Source of the DNA: Listeria swaminathanii
Lineage (GTDB): Bacteria; Bacillota; Bacilli; Lactobacillales; Listeriaceae
Length of the DNA: 64,000 bases
Assembly: GCF_014229645.1 (NCBI RefSeq)
Contig: NZ_JAATOD010000003.1
Coordinates: 1 to 64,000, forward strand
Reading direction: 5' to 3'
The notes beneath the pieces were generated by a model, which had not been told where the DNA came from, made no database searches, and saw only the letters and a list, made by a program, of their open reading frames with translations. A program made the position numbers and the translations under genes. Positions 8,576 through 19,100 of the stretch are shown here, one piece after another (positions within the stretch are counted from its first letter, which is position 1; every line of letters starts with the position of its first letter).

Positions 8576-10645
8576 TTATTCGTCTTTTTTATCGTTTGGC
8601 GTTTGCTCAATGTCTGGAGCATCTTCCGAAGTTACTTCTTTTGGTTGTTCTTGTGTTTCTTCGACTTTTTCTTCTTTCAAGTCTTGTTTTTCTTCTTCAA
8701 AAGATTTACCTACTTCTTCGTCTTTTTCGGAAGGATATTCAGCTTCTACGTCAATCGTATCGATATCTGGAGGCATTACACCATCATCAAATAGGGAACG
8801 GATTTGGCGAGCGTCTAATGTTTCTACTTTTAGTAATGTTTCCGCGATAAGTTTATGTTGTTCTTGGTGTTCTGTGATGATTGTTTTAGCGCGGTCATAA
8901 CAGTAGCGGATTAAGCTTTGAACTTCTGTATCGATTTCGTAAGCGATTTTATCGGAATATCCTTTGTCGCTACCAAAATCGCGGCCCATGAATACTTGGC
9001 CATTGCCAGAAGTGAATTGAAGCGGTCCAATCTTATCGCTCATACCCCATTCAGTTACCATGCGGCGAGCAAGTTCAGTTGCACGTTCAAAGTCATTACT
9101 TGCACCAGTTGTTACTTCACCAAAAGTGACTTCTTCGGCTACGCGTCCACCAAGTAAACCAGTGATACGGTCCATTAACTCGGCTTTCGTCATTAGGAAG
9201 CGATCTTCTTTCGGTAACATTACGGCATAACCACCAGCTTGTCCACGAGGGACGATGGTAACTTTATGCACGACTTCCGCTTCATCAAGTACCATTCCGA
9301 CGATAACGTGACCACCTTCATGATAAGCGACTGTGCGGCGTTCTTTTTCAGAGATAACTCGATTTTTCTTAGCTGGACCAGCAATTACGCGGTCACTAGC
9401 TTCATCGAGGTCACTCATGTCTATTTCTTTCTTATCGGAACGAGCGGCAACAAGTGCTGCTTCATTCAGTAAGTTTTCTAAATCGGCACCAGAGAATCCC
9501 GGTGTACGTTGTGCGATTGCTTTTAAATCAACACTTTTAGCAAGTGGTTTGTTACGAGCATGAACGCGAAGTACTGCTTCACGGCCTTTAACGTCTGGAC
9601 GATCAACCATAATTTGACGGTCAAAACGGCCTGGACGAAGAAGTGCTGGGTCAAGTACGTCTGCACGGTTAGTTGCTGCAATAATGATGATGCCTTCATT
9701 GCCGCCGAAACCATCCATTTCAACTAGTAATTGGTTTAGGGTTTGTTCACGTTCATCGTGACCGCCGCCCATTCCAGCTCCACGTTGACGACCAACTGCA
9801 TCAATTTCATCAATGAAAATGATACATGGTGCGTTTTTCTTCGCATTTTCGAATAAATCACGGACACGGCTTGCACCGACACCGACAAACATTTCTACAA
9901 AATCTGAACCTGAGATAGAGAAGAATGGCACGCCTGCTTCACCGGCAACTGCACGAGCTAGCAAGGTTTTACCAGTACCCGGAGGCCCTACTAAAAGGAC
10001 ACCTTTAGGAATACGAGCGCCAAGTTCCGCAAATTTGCGCGGATCTTTTAGGAATTCTACTACTTCAACAAGTTCTTGTTTTTCCTCGTCCGCTCCGGCT
10101 ACATCTGTGAAGCGAACTTTCTTCTTATCGTCGTTGTAAAGTTTAGCTTTACTTTTACCAAAGCTCATTACTTTACCACCGCCGCCACCTTGAGACTGGC
10201 TCATTAGGAAGAAGAAGAGGATGAAGATAATTATAAACGGTACAATAGAAGTTAGGAATGTAACCCAACCACTGTTTTGTTTAGCAGGTACTATATTCGT
10301 TTTCACGTCTTCACTTTTGAGTGTTTTTTGCAAATCATCAAGTGAAGTATCGCTATTCAAAGCGTATGTTGTGAAAGCAGTGCTACTTGTTTTACTTTGG
10401 CCAAGACCGGTTTTTTTATCATCGGAACTTTTATCGCTTGATTTAAATTCCCCATTGATTGTATAAACACTACGGTCTGGTTGTATTTCTACGGATTTAA
10501 CTTTACCATCTTCTAATTTACTCACAAATTCTGAATAGCTAATATCTTTGGCTGCCTCTTTGTTTGAGTTAAACGAAGAAACGATCCCGATAATAACAAG
10601 GAATATTATGACATAAAATATCGCATTTCTAAAAAACCTGTTCAT
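8576..10645 (-). CDS. ftsH: membrane ATP-dependent zinc protease FtsH
   Basis: Degrades misfolded membrane proteins and regulators as a hexamer anchored in the cytoplasmic membrane. The 689-residue product shows, in order, TM1 (about 8-25), an extracytoplasmic domain, TM2 (about 126-149), Walker A GPPGTGKT (220-227), Walker B IIFIDEID, the second region of homology with GRFDRQ, and the zinc motif HEGGH (442-446). The C-terminal about 60 residues are highly acidic (E/D/K-rich). The start has GGAGGAGGTAAGGA upstream. It lies downstream of tilS/hprT, as in Bacillus, but with its own promoter region. Confidence 0.97.
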   Translation of the reverse strand: MNRFFRNAIFYVIIFLVIIGIVSSFNSNKEAAKDISYSEFVSKLEDGKVKSVEIQPDRSVYTINGEFKSSDKSSDDKKTGLGQSKTSSTAFTTYALNSDTSLDDLQKTLKSEDVKTNIVPAKQNSGWVTFLTSIVPFIIIFILFFFLMSQSQGGGGGKVMSFGKSKAKLYNDDKKKVRFTDVAGADEEKQELVEVVEFLKDPRKFAELGARIPKGVLLVGPPGTGKTLLARAVAGEAGVPFFSISGSDFVEMFVGVGASRVRDLFENAKKNAPCIIFIDEIDAVGRQRGAGMGGGHDEREQTLNQLLVEMDGFGGNEGIIIIAATNRADVLDPALLRPGRFDRQIMVDRPDVKGREAVLRVHARNKPLAKSVDLKAIAQRTPGFSGADLENLLNEAALVAARSDKKEIDMSDLDEASDRVIAGPAKKNRVISEKERRTVAYHEGGHVIVGMVLDEAEVVHKVTIVPRGQAGGYAVMLPKEDRFLMTKAELMDRITGLLGGRVAEEVTFGEVTTGASNDFERATELARRMVTEWGMSDKIGPLQFTSGNGQVFMGRDFGSDKGYSDKIAYEIDTEVQSLIRYCYDRAKTIITEHQEQHKLIAETLLKVETLDARQIRSLFDDGVMPPDIDTIDVEAEYPSEKDEEVGKSFEEEKQDLKEEKVEETQEQPKEVTSEDAPDIEQTPNDKKDE

Positions 10646-10990
10646 TCCTTACCTCCTCCCACGCAAGAGCTTGGATTCTTACTTTCTCTGGACTTTTATC
10701 CCTTTAAAAGTTGTTTTTGACTAATAGCAGATTTAGAAACAATGTTTTCTTCCCCTGATTATTAAAAACATATCCGTTTCGCTTTTCTCTTACGAAGTTA
10801 TTCTATTATTAATATAGATTTTTTAATATTTATTGATACTATTTTCACCTTCGAAAACTAAGACTAATGATAGCATACCGAATCTCGATTGCCCACTATT
10901 TTGCATGTTTGGTATGAATTTTTTGTTTTCGTTTTCTGAAAAGCTATCTACTACATTTTAACAAAATATAGTTCTGTTTGTTAATTAATT
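10646..10990 (-). promoter_or_regulatory. ftsH: ftsH upstream region with probable promoter
   Basis: This 345-base AT-rich gap holds no convincing gene. A minus-strand extended -10 (TGCTATCAT, hexamer at 10867-10872) would give an ftsH transcript with about a 215-base leader. No clear terminator follows hprT, so read-through from tilS/hprT is possible. I see no riboswitch-like structure. Confidence 0.45.
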
Positions 10991-12937
10991 TCACTCGCTG
11001 TAAATTTCTGGTTTTAAAATGCCGATATATGGAAGATTGCGGTAACGTTCCGCGTAATCTAAACCGTATCCGACAACAAATTCATTTGGTACGACAAAGC
11101 CTACATAATCCGCTTCAATATCTACGTTACGTCCGGCTGGTTTATCAAGCAAAGTAACCAACTTAACTGATTTTGCTTTGCGGTATTTGATTAGGTCTAC
11201 TAGATAACTAAGTGTACGACCGCTATCAATGATATCTTCAATTACAAGCACATCGCGACCCTCTACTGACGCATTAAGATCTTTGATGATTTTCACTTCA
11301 CCTGATGATACTGTACCATTTCCGTAACTGGATACGTCCATGAAGTCCATTTCTAAGTATGTGTCTACTCTTTTAAGTAAATCAGTCATAAAAGGAGTTG
11401 CACCTTTTAACACCCCAACTACTAATGGGTTACGTCCTTCATATTCTGTTGTCAACTCACGACCGAGTTCACGAATTTTCTCTTGTAATTCGTCCTCCGA
11501 TATCAGTACTTTCTGAATATCATTATGCATGCTCTCGTTTCCTCCTATATTTCGAGTGTACCTAATAATGTATTGCTTTTTGCTACGACTAAATTCTCGG
11601 TCATAGGCAGACTTTTTCACGCCGGGAACCCAAAGGATTTTTCCAGTGTAGTCTGTTATCACGGGTAAATTGTCGCGTTCTTGCCTTGGTATCTTGGCAT
11701 CGATGAAAATATCTTTGAGTTTCTTGCTGCCTGCTTGTCCTTTCATCGTCATTCTATCACCGTTCACACGGTTTCGAACAATTAAAGGAAGTGTAATGTC
11801 ACAAGCATCCAGTAGCATTCCATTTAGCCCATTTGTTTGAACAACGGAACTTTTTAACTTTAAACGGATACTTGTTTTACTATCTAGTTCAATGCGATCA
11901 TTCAGTTCTAATTGATGATAAAACTCAGAAGGAGCATCTCTTTCTCCAAATTGAAAATGGAGTTTGTTGTAAGCTCTGTTTGCAGTGAGTTTGTTTGGTA
12001 AATCAATCGAGCTAGATGGATTGTCGCTTTGAATCATTTGGATAATCTGATATATGTGATTTACCGTAATAAAACGGGCATCTTCATTGTACAGATAACT
12101 CAATAGTAAATGAATTGCGCGGCGTTGTAAAGGATTCGCTTCATTTTTAAAGCTACTAAGTAAAAGTGTTGTCTGTTTGCCGTTTTTGATGAGGTTTTTC
12201 TTCAATAAATCACTCGCAAGTTCCTCCAAATATCGGAAGTCTTCGCTTGTTTCTTCTGAAAATCTTTCAAAGTGAGCGTAGACCGCTGGGTTTTCTTGCT
12301 GCAAAAACGGTAAAAGTTGCGCACGGTAGCGGTTTCTTGTGTATTCTTGGCTCGTGTTTGACTCATCTATTTCGTATGCTAATTCGTGTTTATTCGCATA
12401 TTCGATAATTTCTGCTTTTGTAATTGGCAAAAATGGCCGGATTGCATGTCCACCTTTCACCTCGCGTTTCGGCTGTATGCCTGACCAACCGATGCTAGAA
12501 CTTCCGCGAACGAGCCGCATTAGAATTGTTTCGATTTGATCATCCGCGTGGTGTGCGAGGACTAGTTTGTTAAGGCTATTTTCCGTCATTATTTTTTCAA
12601 AGAAATCGTATCTGACAATGCGAGCTGTTTCTTCAATCCCTTTTTGCAAAGTTTGGGATTTTTGTTTTACGTCTACTTCTTCCATGTAAAATGGGATATC
12701 GTGTTGGTCGCAAAAAGTTTCGACGAGGTGTTGTTCTTTGGCTGCGTTTTCTCGCAAATGATGATTTAGATGCGCGACGGAGATTGCTTCTTTTGGAACG
12801 ATACCGCTTGTCCACAAAAAATGTAATAACGCCAAAGAATCCGGACCGCCAGAAACTGCTACAAGCAATTTATCGTCGGATCGGATTAAGTCATGTTTCT
12901 CGATATACTTATGTACTCGTTTTTTGGTGTCATCCAT
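10991..12937 (-). CDS. tilS/hprT: fused tRNA(Ile)-lysidine synthase / hypoxanthine phosphoribosyltransferase
   Basis: A single 648-residue frame joins two enzymes. Residues 1 to about 465 are TilS, which converts the wobble cytidine of tRNA-Ile(CAU) to lysidine: PP-loop SGGPDS (29-34), followed by TilS substrate domains. Residues 470-648 are HprT, the purine salvage enzyme, with PRPP loop [11 protein letters not shown]. The same fusion is annotated in other Listeria; Bacillus keeps two genes. A strong internal Shine-Dalgarno (AGGAGG, 11541-11546) precedes an in-frame ATG at 11528-11530, so free 179-residue HprT may also be made. The first start has GAAGGAAGG upstream. Confidence 0.95.
   Translation of the reverse strand: MDDTKKRVHKYIEKHDLIRSDDKLLVAVSGGPDSLALLHFLWTSGIVPKEAISVAHLNHHLRENAAKEQHLVETFCDQHDIPFYMEEVDVKQKSQTLQKGIEETARIVRYDFFEKIMTENSLNKLVLAHHADDQIETILMRLVRGSSSIGWSGIQPKREVKGGHAIRPFLPITKAEIIEYANKHELAYEIDESNTSQEYTRNRYRAQLLPFLQQENPAVYAHFERFSEETSEDFRYLEELASDLLKKNLIKNGKQTTLLLSSFKNEANPLQRRAIHLLLSYLYNEDARFITVNHIYQIIQMIQSDNPSSSIDLPNKLTANRAYNKLHFQFGERDAPSEFYHQLELNDRIELDSKTSIRLKLKSSVVQTNGLNGMLLDACDITLPLIVRNRVNGDRMTMKGQAGSKKLKDIFIDAKIPRQERDNLPVITDYTGKILWVPGVKKSAYDREFSRSKKQYIIRYTRNIGGNESMHNDIQKVLISEDELQEKIRELGRELTTEYEGRNPLVVGVLKGATPFMTDLLKRVDTYLEMDFMDVSSYGNGTVSSGEVKIIKDLNASVEGRDVLVIEDIIDSGRTLSYLVDLIKYRKAKSVKLVTLLDKPAGRNVDIEADYVGFVVPNEFVVGYGLDYAERYRNLPYIGILKPEIYSE
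11528..11546 (-). promoter_or_regulatory. hprT: internal ribosome-binding site and ATG for HprT within the fusion
   Basis: Minus-strand AGGAGG (11541-11546), 10 bases, then ATG (11528-11530), in frame with the downstream HprT domain. The encoded 179 residues equal the normal length of a free-standing HprT. It appears to be a relic or a functional internal start. Confidence 0.65.
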
Positions 12938-12988
12938 TCAAGAAAACCTTCCTTCGAAATTCGGCTCTCACATTTTTTATTAAAAAGT

Positions 12989-13017
12989 GCACCGTATTTA
13001 ATGATCCAATACGGTGC
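12989..13017 (-). terminator. yabR terminator
   Basis: A perfect 10-bp stem (12989-12998 with 13008-13017), then CTTTTTAAT on the minus strand. Confidence 0.87.
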
Positions 13018-13044
13018 ATCTACATTACAATTAATTTTAGCGTA

Positions 13045-13473
13045 TTAGCCGCGTTTTGCTCCTCGGCCGCCACGTTTAGATTCTGTTTGACGTTTGATAG
13101 TAGTTAGTCTTTCATCACTATCTTTCAAGAATTTAGACATTATATCTTCAAAGCTCTCGGCTGGTTTCACATAGTTCCCAGCAGGTTTTTTGCTGTATTT
13201 TGGCTTACGATCGTAACTTTTTTCTGGGCGGTCCGGACGGTCTACTGCTTTACGAATGGACAGACCAATCTTACCATCATCACCAATATTCATTACTTTG
13301 ACAGTAACTTCATCCCCTACAGTTAAGATGTCATTAATGTCCTTAACATAGTTATCTGCTACCTCACTAATATGAACTAAGCCTGTTTTGCCACCTTCTA
13401 GCTCCACAAATGCTCCAAAATTAGTAATCCCAGTAACTTTACCTTGTAACTTGTTGCCTACTTCGATCGACAT
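13045..13473 (-). CDS. yabR: S1 RNA-binding domain protein (YabR / general stress protein 13 family)
   Basis: The 142-residue product is a single S1 OB-fold domain (about 1-75, with GKVTGITNFGAFVELEGG and VHISEVAD), followed by a basic R/K/G-rich tail ending RGGRGAKRG. It is not a polynucleotide phosphorylase despite frequent mislabelling, as it lacks RNase PH domains. A role in RNA binding or translation is inferred from the fold. It lies downstream of divIC, as yabR does in Bacillus. Confidence 0.85.
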   Translation of the reverse strand: MSIEVGNKLQGKVTGITNFGAFVELEGGKTGLVHISEVADNYVKDINDILTVGDEVTVKVMNIGDDGKIGLSIRKAVDRPDRPEKSYDRKPKYSKKPAGNYVKPAESFEDIMSKFLKDSDERLTTIKRQTESKRGGRGAKRG

Positions 13474-13623
13474 AAAAAAATGCGTCCTCCTTAAAATATC
13501 ACTCTATTGCTTAATTATAGCTATAATAAAAAGAGTGTCAAACAGTCAAACTCATAAACTCCAAAAATACTCAACTCTATTTTCCCTTTGATTCTACCAT
13601 GGAGAATGACGCTCGGCTCTGAC

Positions 13624-14010
13624 TTACTCTTTTTGTTTCGAATTCTCTTCTGGAATATTAAAAATAATTTCTCCGTCTTTGGATAGATAATATTCGCTTC
13701 TCGCTAGTTTAGCTATGTACTCATCGTTATGAAGTTTCTTGATTTGATCGTTTAGCGACTCTTCTTCATCCTTCATTGCAACCATTTTTTTATCCACTTG
13801 CACTTGCTTTGCTTTTTTCTCTTTGAGTGTTAAAACTTGTTTGGTGTACGTAATGGTGAGTAGTCCACCCACTACAGCAAAGATAACAGCCATCAGAGCA
13901 AGTCTACGGAACAGGGCAACGCGGCGACGATTACGAGTTTTTTTCATTGTTGCGGTATCTTTTATGTAGCGATTTTCTATTCTCGCCACTTTTGATTCGG
14001 CTTTTTTCAT
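13624..14010 (-). CDS. divIC: cell-division protein DivIC (FtsB family)
   Basis: A small bitopic membrane protein of the divisome that partners FtsL and DivIB. In the 128 residues, a basic cytoplasmic N-terminus (NRRRVALFRR) precedes one transmembrane segment (about 34-56) and a coiled coil (about 58-100). Such length and topology fit DivIC. Gene order divIC-yabR-tilS-hprT-ftsH matches Bacillus. Confidence 0.92.
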   Translation of the reverse strand: MKKAESKVARIENRYIKDTATMKKTRNRRRVALFRRLALMAVIFAVVGGLLTITYTKQVLTLKEKKAKQVQVDKKMVAMKDEEESLNDQIKKLHNDEYIAKLARSEYYLSKDGEIIFNIPEENSKQKE

Positions 14011-14085
14011 ATATCGTCCCTCCCATATTCTTATTTGCTTAATGTCTATGATTTTCGGTAGAGAAAAAAACGTTTCTTGCTTAAA

Positions 14086-14114
14086 ATGATATCAATAAAT
14101 CAGGCATTTGTCTA
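14086..14114 (-). promoter_or_regulatory. divIC: divIC promoter (sigma-A)
   Basis: Minus-strand TAGACA (14109-14114) and TATCAT (14086-14091) with a 17-base spacer, between the rqcP terminator and divIC. Confidence 0.65.
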
Positions 14115-14190
14115 TTGGAATCCGCTAATTTTGTGATATTTTTCTTGACTTTTTGACAAAAAATTGTTTATGTCCTGTCTTACCTAATAA

Positions 14191-14235
14191 AAAATCGTTT
14201 GAAATCGGCTAAATGATGCCATTTCAAACGATTTT
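14191..14235 (-). terminator. rqcP terminator
   Basis: A perfect 15-bp stem (14191-14205 with 14221-14235) followed by TTTTTATT on the minus strand. It closes the pth-mfd-flippase-rqcP unit. Confidence 0.9.
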
Positions 14236-14237
14236 CT

Positions 14238-14525
14238 TTATCTACTTTCGTCTGTGCGTTCTTCTTTAATAATCGTGTACATTTCTGTTGCTTGTTCTTT
14301 TTTTGCATTTTCTTCAAGTCGTTCAATTTTCGCTGTAACGATTTTTGGACCGAAACGAATAACTAATTCATCTCCAGATTTTACGTTTGTTCCTGGTTTC
14401 GCGGTGACGCCATTTACCGCAATACGGCCTTTTTCCGCTACTTCTTTTGCTACTGTACGTCTTTTAATTAAACGAGATACTTTTAAATATTTATCTAATC
14501 GCATGGTTGTTGCCATTTTATCCAC
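14238..14525 (-). CDS. rqcP: S4-domain protein RqcP (YabO), ribosome-associated quality control
   Basis: The 95-residue product is an S4 RNA-binding domain of the Hsp15/YabO type (MRLDKYLKVSRLIKRR, then GRIAVNG and KPGTNVKSGD). In Bacillus the orthologue binds stalled 50S-peptidyl-tRNA and works with RqcH in C-terminal alanine tailing. It lies 14 bases downstream of the flippase-like gene and ends the operon at a strong terminator. An internal start at residue 5 (MATTMRL) is also possible. Confidence 0.88.
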   Translation of the reverse strand: MDKMATTMRLDKYLKVSRLIKRRTVAKEVAEKGRIAVNGVTAKPGTNVKSGDELVIRFGPKIVTAKIERLEENAKKEQATEMYTIIKEERTDESR

Positions 14526-14539
14526 CTACTTTATATTAA

Positions 14540-16129
14540 TTATTTCCGCGCAACCAGCTTGCTAAGTGCGAGCAATTTGGAGCCGAACGGAAGAAAAACA
14601 AAATCTTTTGGACCGAGTAATTTATATCTTAGAGCAAAAATAAGGAAAATCCCGCCGCCGATTACGGCACTTACTATCGCTTGGAACGCACTGCCGAGCC
14701 TTGTTTCTAGTGGCGCTAACCATTCGAATAAGCACGGGAATATCGCCATTAGAGCGAGCGCGGCTAGTAGTCGGAGTAGCATTGTTTTTTCAACGAATGG
14801 TACTCGGATTGTTTGTTTTAATGAGGCGTAACAAATAATCAGGATGACCAGTAAGCCGATGCACGTCGAAATCGATGCGCCCATTGTCGCGAGCCTTGGA
14901 ATGAGAAGGCTTCCTGTTATCCATTTTACAATAAGTCCTATTCCAACGCCAACTGCGGGTACGACGATTTTTCCGAAGCCTTGCAAAATGCTGCTTAACA
15001 TGATGATAAGCGAGCTCAGGAAAACAGCGGGCATGAATAATTGCAAGACGAGCGTACCGTCTGGGGTTTGGAATAGCATTTGATTTAGCGGGCGCATGAT
15101 GACGATGAGGCCAACTGTTTCTGCACCTGCTAAAATGAGCGTGATTTTAATTGCTAATAATATGGAGCGTTTGAGTTCTTTTTGCTGTCCTCGCACTCTT
15201 GCGGCTGTAATCATTGGAACAAGCGCGAGGGCGAGTCCGGTTGAGATTACAAGTCCTAATTGCAAGATTGGCTGGCCGCGGTCGTATATCCCTTTGAGTG
15301 ACTTGGCGATGAAATCTGGAATTCCGGAGTCGCTCATCAAACGGTACACTTGGAAGGAATCGACTAATTGAAATAAAATCAACATCGAGCTAACTACACA
15401 AATCGCCACACTTTGGCGTAAAAACGCGCGACCGATGCCAATTTTTTCTTCTTTATCGGCAAATACAGCTGGTTGGATTCCTTCGCCAAGCGCTACTTTT
15501 TTATTGTAAAAGTGACGTAGAATGAAGATTCCGGACACACCACCAAAAAAGGCGCCGCTCATCGCCATCGAGCCAGCATCATATAAATCGAATCCGAAAT
15601 GAAGCGCTAGTCCGGCCCCGATTAGAATTATTGCTACTCGAATGATTTGTTCGACGGTTTGCGAAATCGCGGTCGGTATCATATCGCCTTCTCCTTGGAA
15701 AAAGCCACGCATAAACGCGAGTTGCGGCATAAGTAGGAAAACGAAACTAATGACGCGAATTAATTCTGACAAGGCTGGGTCGCCCATCATCATCGCAATT
15801 ACATTGGCAAACAGGAATAAAAAGGCGAATATCGCAACACTTACAAGTCGGAGCATCCGCGAAACTGCGCGCATAATAATTTGTTGCCGTCTGAAATCGC
15901 CTTCTGCTTCTGCTAACATTTTAGAAATGACAACTGGAAAACCGCCGAGCGCGAGCGTCATCGCAATCCCGTAAATCGGGTATACTTGTTGAAAAATATA
16001 GAAGCCAACATCGCCCACCATATTTTGAAAGGGTACGCGGTAGACTGCGCTAAGTATTTTAGAGATAAGCGAGGCAGCGGTTAGCCAAGCTGCTCCTTTC
16101 ATTAGTCGCTTCATGGAACGTTCAGACAT
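14540..16129 (-). CDS. MurJ/SpoVB-like polysaccharide flippase (MOP superfamily)
   Basis: The 529-residue product is an integral membrane protein with about 14 predicted transmembrane segments. It starts with a typical family N-terminus (GAAWLTAASLISKILSAVYR). Position between mfd and rqcP (yabO) corresponds to Bacillus yabM, a SpoVB/MurJ-related protein. It probably translocates a lipid-linked sugar, but the substrate cannot be read from the sequence and essential lipid II flipping should not be assumed. Confidence 0.82.
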   Translation of the reverse strand: MSERSMKRLMKGAAWLTAASLISKILSAVYRVPFQNMVGDVGFYIFQQVYPIYGIAMTLALGGFPVVISKMLAEAEGDFRRQQIIMRAVSRMLRLVSVAIFAFLFLFANVIAMMMGDPALSELIRVISFVFLLMPQLAFMRGFFQGEGDMIPTAISQTVEQIIRVAIILIGAGLALHFGFDLYDAGSMAMSGAFFGGVSGIFILRHFYNKKVALGEGIQPAVFADKEEKIGIGRAFLRQSVAICVVSSMLILFQLVDSFQVYRLMSDSGIPDFIAKSLKGIYDRGQPILQLGLVISTGLALALVPMITAARVRGQQKELKRSILLAIKITLILAGAETVGLIVIMRPLNQMLFQTPDGTLVLQLFMPAVFLSSLIIMLSSILQGFGKIVVPAVGVGIGLIVKWITGSLLIPRLATMGASISTCIGLLVILIICYASLKQTIRVPFVEKTMLLRLLAALALMAIFPCLFEWLAPLETRLGSAFQAIVSAVIGGGIFLIFALRYKLLGPKDFVFLPFGSKLLALSKLVARK

Positions 16130-16159
16130 CCCGCCACCTCCTTTCTTCTTAATTACTTA

Positions 16160-19100
16160 TCAATTTTCGGTAGATACTTTTTCTTTCATAGCACCACGAA
16201 GTTTTTCAGCCAAACTTTTGACTTGGTATAACCATTCTTTTAAAGGTTTATTTTGGACGTTGATGGTGATTTTAAGTTGTGTGCCTTCCATACCAACACC
16301 TACTGTTCTGCCAAATTCACCAATGATTTGCATAACGACATCACCGCGAATACCCGCCGTTCCACTTTCTGAAAACAGCATTGTAATTTTATTTTGTTCT
16401 TGTTTCACTGATTCGATGCCTACTTCTAGCGCGTGGACTTTAAGTTCAGTCATCGTAAATAGGTATTCTACTTCTTCTGGATATTCTCCAAAACGGTCAA
16501 TCATATCGCCTTGTAAATCTTCTAGCTCGCTTAATACCTCGATGTTGCGGAAACGTTTGTACATCTCGATTTTTTGGCGACCATCAGTAATATAATATTC
16601 CGGAATATACGCATCGGCTTGAATATCGATTTCGACTGGGACGATTTGTTTTTGTTCTTCTTTTGGTTTTTTCGCTTCGATTGCTTCTTTAAGCATTTGC
16701 GAATAAAGGTCGAACCCAACGGAATCAATAAAGCCATGTTGTTGAGCTCCGAGGATATTTCCGGCGCCACGAATGGACAAATCGCGCATTGCGATTTTGA
16801 AACCAGAACCTAATTCGGTAAATTCTTTAATGGCTGATAAGCGTTTCTCAGCTTCCTCACGCAAAATTTTATCTTTTTGATACATGAAGTAAGCATAAGC
16901 AATTCTGTTCCAACGCCCTACCCGTCCGCGCAACTGATAGAGTTGGGAGAGACCCATTCGGTCAGCATCTTGAACGAACAGCGTGTTAACGTTTGGAATG
17001 TCTACGCCAGTTTCAATGATTGTTGTTGTTACGAGTACATCGAATTCCCCTTCAAGGAAACTTAAAATGACGGATTCTAATTCTGATTCGCCCATTTGTC
17101 CGTGCGCAGTTGCGACGCGAGCATCAGGTACCATCGCCGAAATTTCATCCGCTTTTTGGGTAATGGATTCGACACGGTTGTATAGATAATAGACTTGTCC
17201 ATCACGCGCCAGTTCCCGTTCAATTGCTTCGCGCACTAAAACGTTATTTTGTTCCGCGACATATGTTTGCACTGGGAAACGGTTGGCTGGCGGGGTTTCG
17301 ATAACAGATAGGTCACGAACGCCAAGCATGGACATGTGTAGCGTTCTTGGAATCGGTGTTGCAGTAAGTGTTAATACATCTATTTTGGAACGCATTTGTT
17401 TGATTTTTTCTTTATGCGTTACGCCGAATCGTTGTTCTTCATCGACAATAAGCAAACCTAAGTCTTGATACTCGATATCTTTTGATAATAAGCGGTGTGT
17501 GCCGACAACTACATCGACTGTACCATTTTTCATACCCTTTAATGTTTCTGTTTGTTGTTTTTTCGTGCGGAAACGGCTTAAAAGACCAATTTCGATTGGG
17601 AAACCTTGGAAACGTTCTTTCATTGTTTCAAAGTGTTGTTGCGCTAAAATAGTTGTCGGTACTAAAAAGGCGACTTGTTTGCCATCCATAATGGCTTTAA
17701 ATGCAGCTCTTAGGGCCACTTCGGTTTTTCCGTAACCAACATCTCCGACTAAAAGACGATCCATCGGGCGCGGTCGTTCCATGTCTTTTTTGATTTCTGA
17801 AATTGAGCGCAATTGATCTTCGGTTTCTTGATACGGGAAAGCATCTTCAAACTCGCGTTGCATTTCGTCATCCGCGCTAAACGCATAACCTTTTTCAGCT
17901 TCGCGTTCGGCGTAAAGTTTGATTAAGTCGTCCGCAATATCTTGGACAGAAGCTTGTACTTTCTTTTTAACACGTTTCCATTCTGCTCCACCGAGTTTGT
18001 TTAGTCTTGGCGATTTCCCTTCTGCCCCAACGTATTTTTGAACTAAATCAAGTTGGTCAACAGGGATGAAAAGTTTATCTTCACCTTGGTAAACAAGTAG
18101 CAAGTAGTCTTTATGCACGCCGTTAATGTCTAGTGTTTCCATCCCGACATAGCGAGCGATACCGTGATTGACATGAACTACGTAGTCGCCAACTTTTAAC
18201 TCAGAATAACTTTGGATTCGTTCTGCATTGGAAAGCTTTTGGCGTTTTTTCACCTTTTTGATTTTTTTATTAAAGAGTTCGGTTTCGCTAATAATCGCTA
18301 CTTTGGCAAGCGGCAATTCAAAACCGTTCTGGAATGTTCCGATGACAAATTGAACCATTCCGTATTTTGGTACATCCGATTCTTCTTTTAAAATAGTGCT
18401 TTCCATATCGTAATCGGCCAATGTTTGCTGCATTTTTTCCGCGCGTTCTAAATTCGGCGCCAAGATAACTACTGCATAATTATTTTTATGCCAGCTTTCT
18501 AGCTCCGTTTTTAAAACATTCATTTGACCGTGGAATTGCTGCATTTGTTTATAAACGATGTTGGTCGTTTTCGATGCGCGCATACTCGCCATTTGTTTTT
18601 GGAAAAGAGATAAGTATATTTTCGGGGATTGATTTCCCTCTAATAATTTTTTGAAAGAATGGCTTACTTGCACGTCGCGAACTGTTTCCATACGACTTAA
18701 CGTTTCCGTCTGCCACTCCGCTTCTTCCCGCTCTAAGCTTTCTTCCGTTTCCAAAATGCGCGCAAATTCATCAAGCAAAATGGCCGTATTTTTCGGTAAA
18801 TAGTCGAAAAGTGAGGCTGGATCAGGATAAGCCAGACCGATATATTTAAAGAACATGTCTGGTTTCACGCCAGAACGTAACATTTCCAACTCTTCTTCTA
18901 AATTTTCAACGAGTGCTTGTTTATCCGCATCTTCTTTTAGTTCATTTAAAGTGAGCGTCATTTTCTTTTCCAAACGTTGAACGATGTCAGGATAATAACT
19001 TTGATCCAAAATGATTTCTGTTGCCGGAAGTAAACGGAATTCTTCCACACGTGTTGTCGAGCGCTGCGTTTCCACATCAAAGAAGCGAAGCGAGTCTACT

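Noticed and set aside
8570..8900. Several plus-strand open frames with F/S-rich sequence
   Set aside because: Shadows of the acidic 3' end of ftsH (GAA/GAT codons read as TTC/ATC).
10646..10990. Short TTG-started peptide frame before ftsH
   Set aside because: A 12-codon frame follows AGGGGAAG, but it is too short and lacks other support; not annotated.
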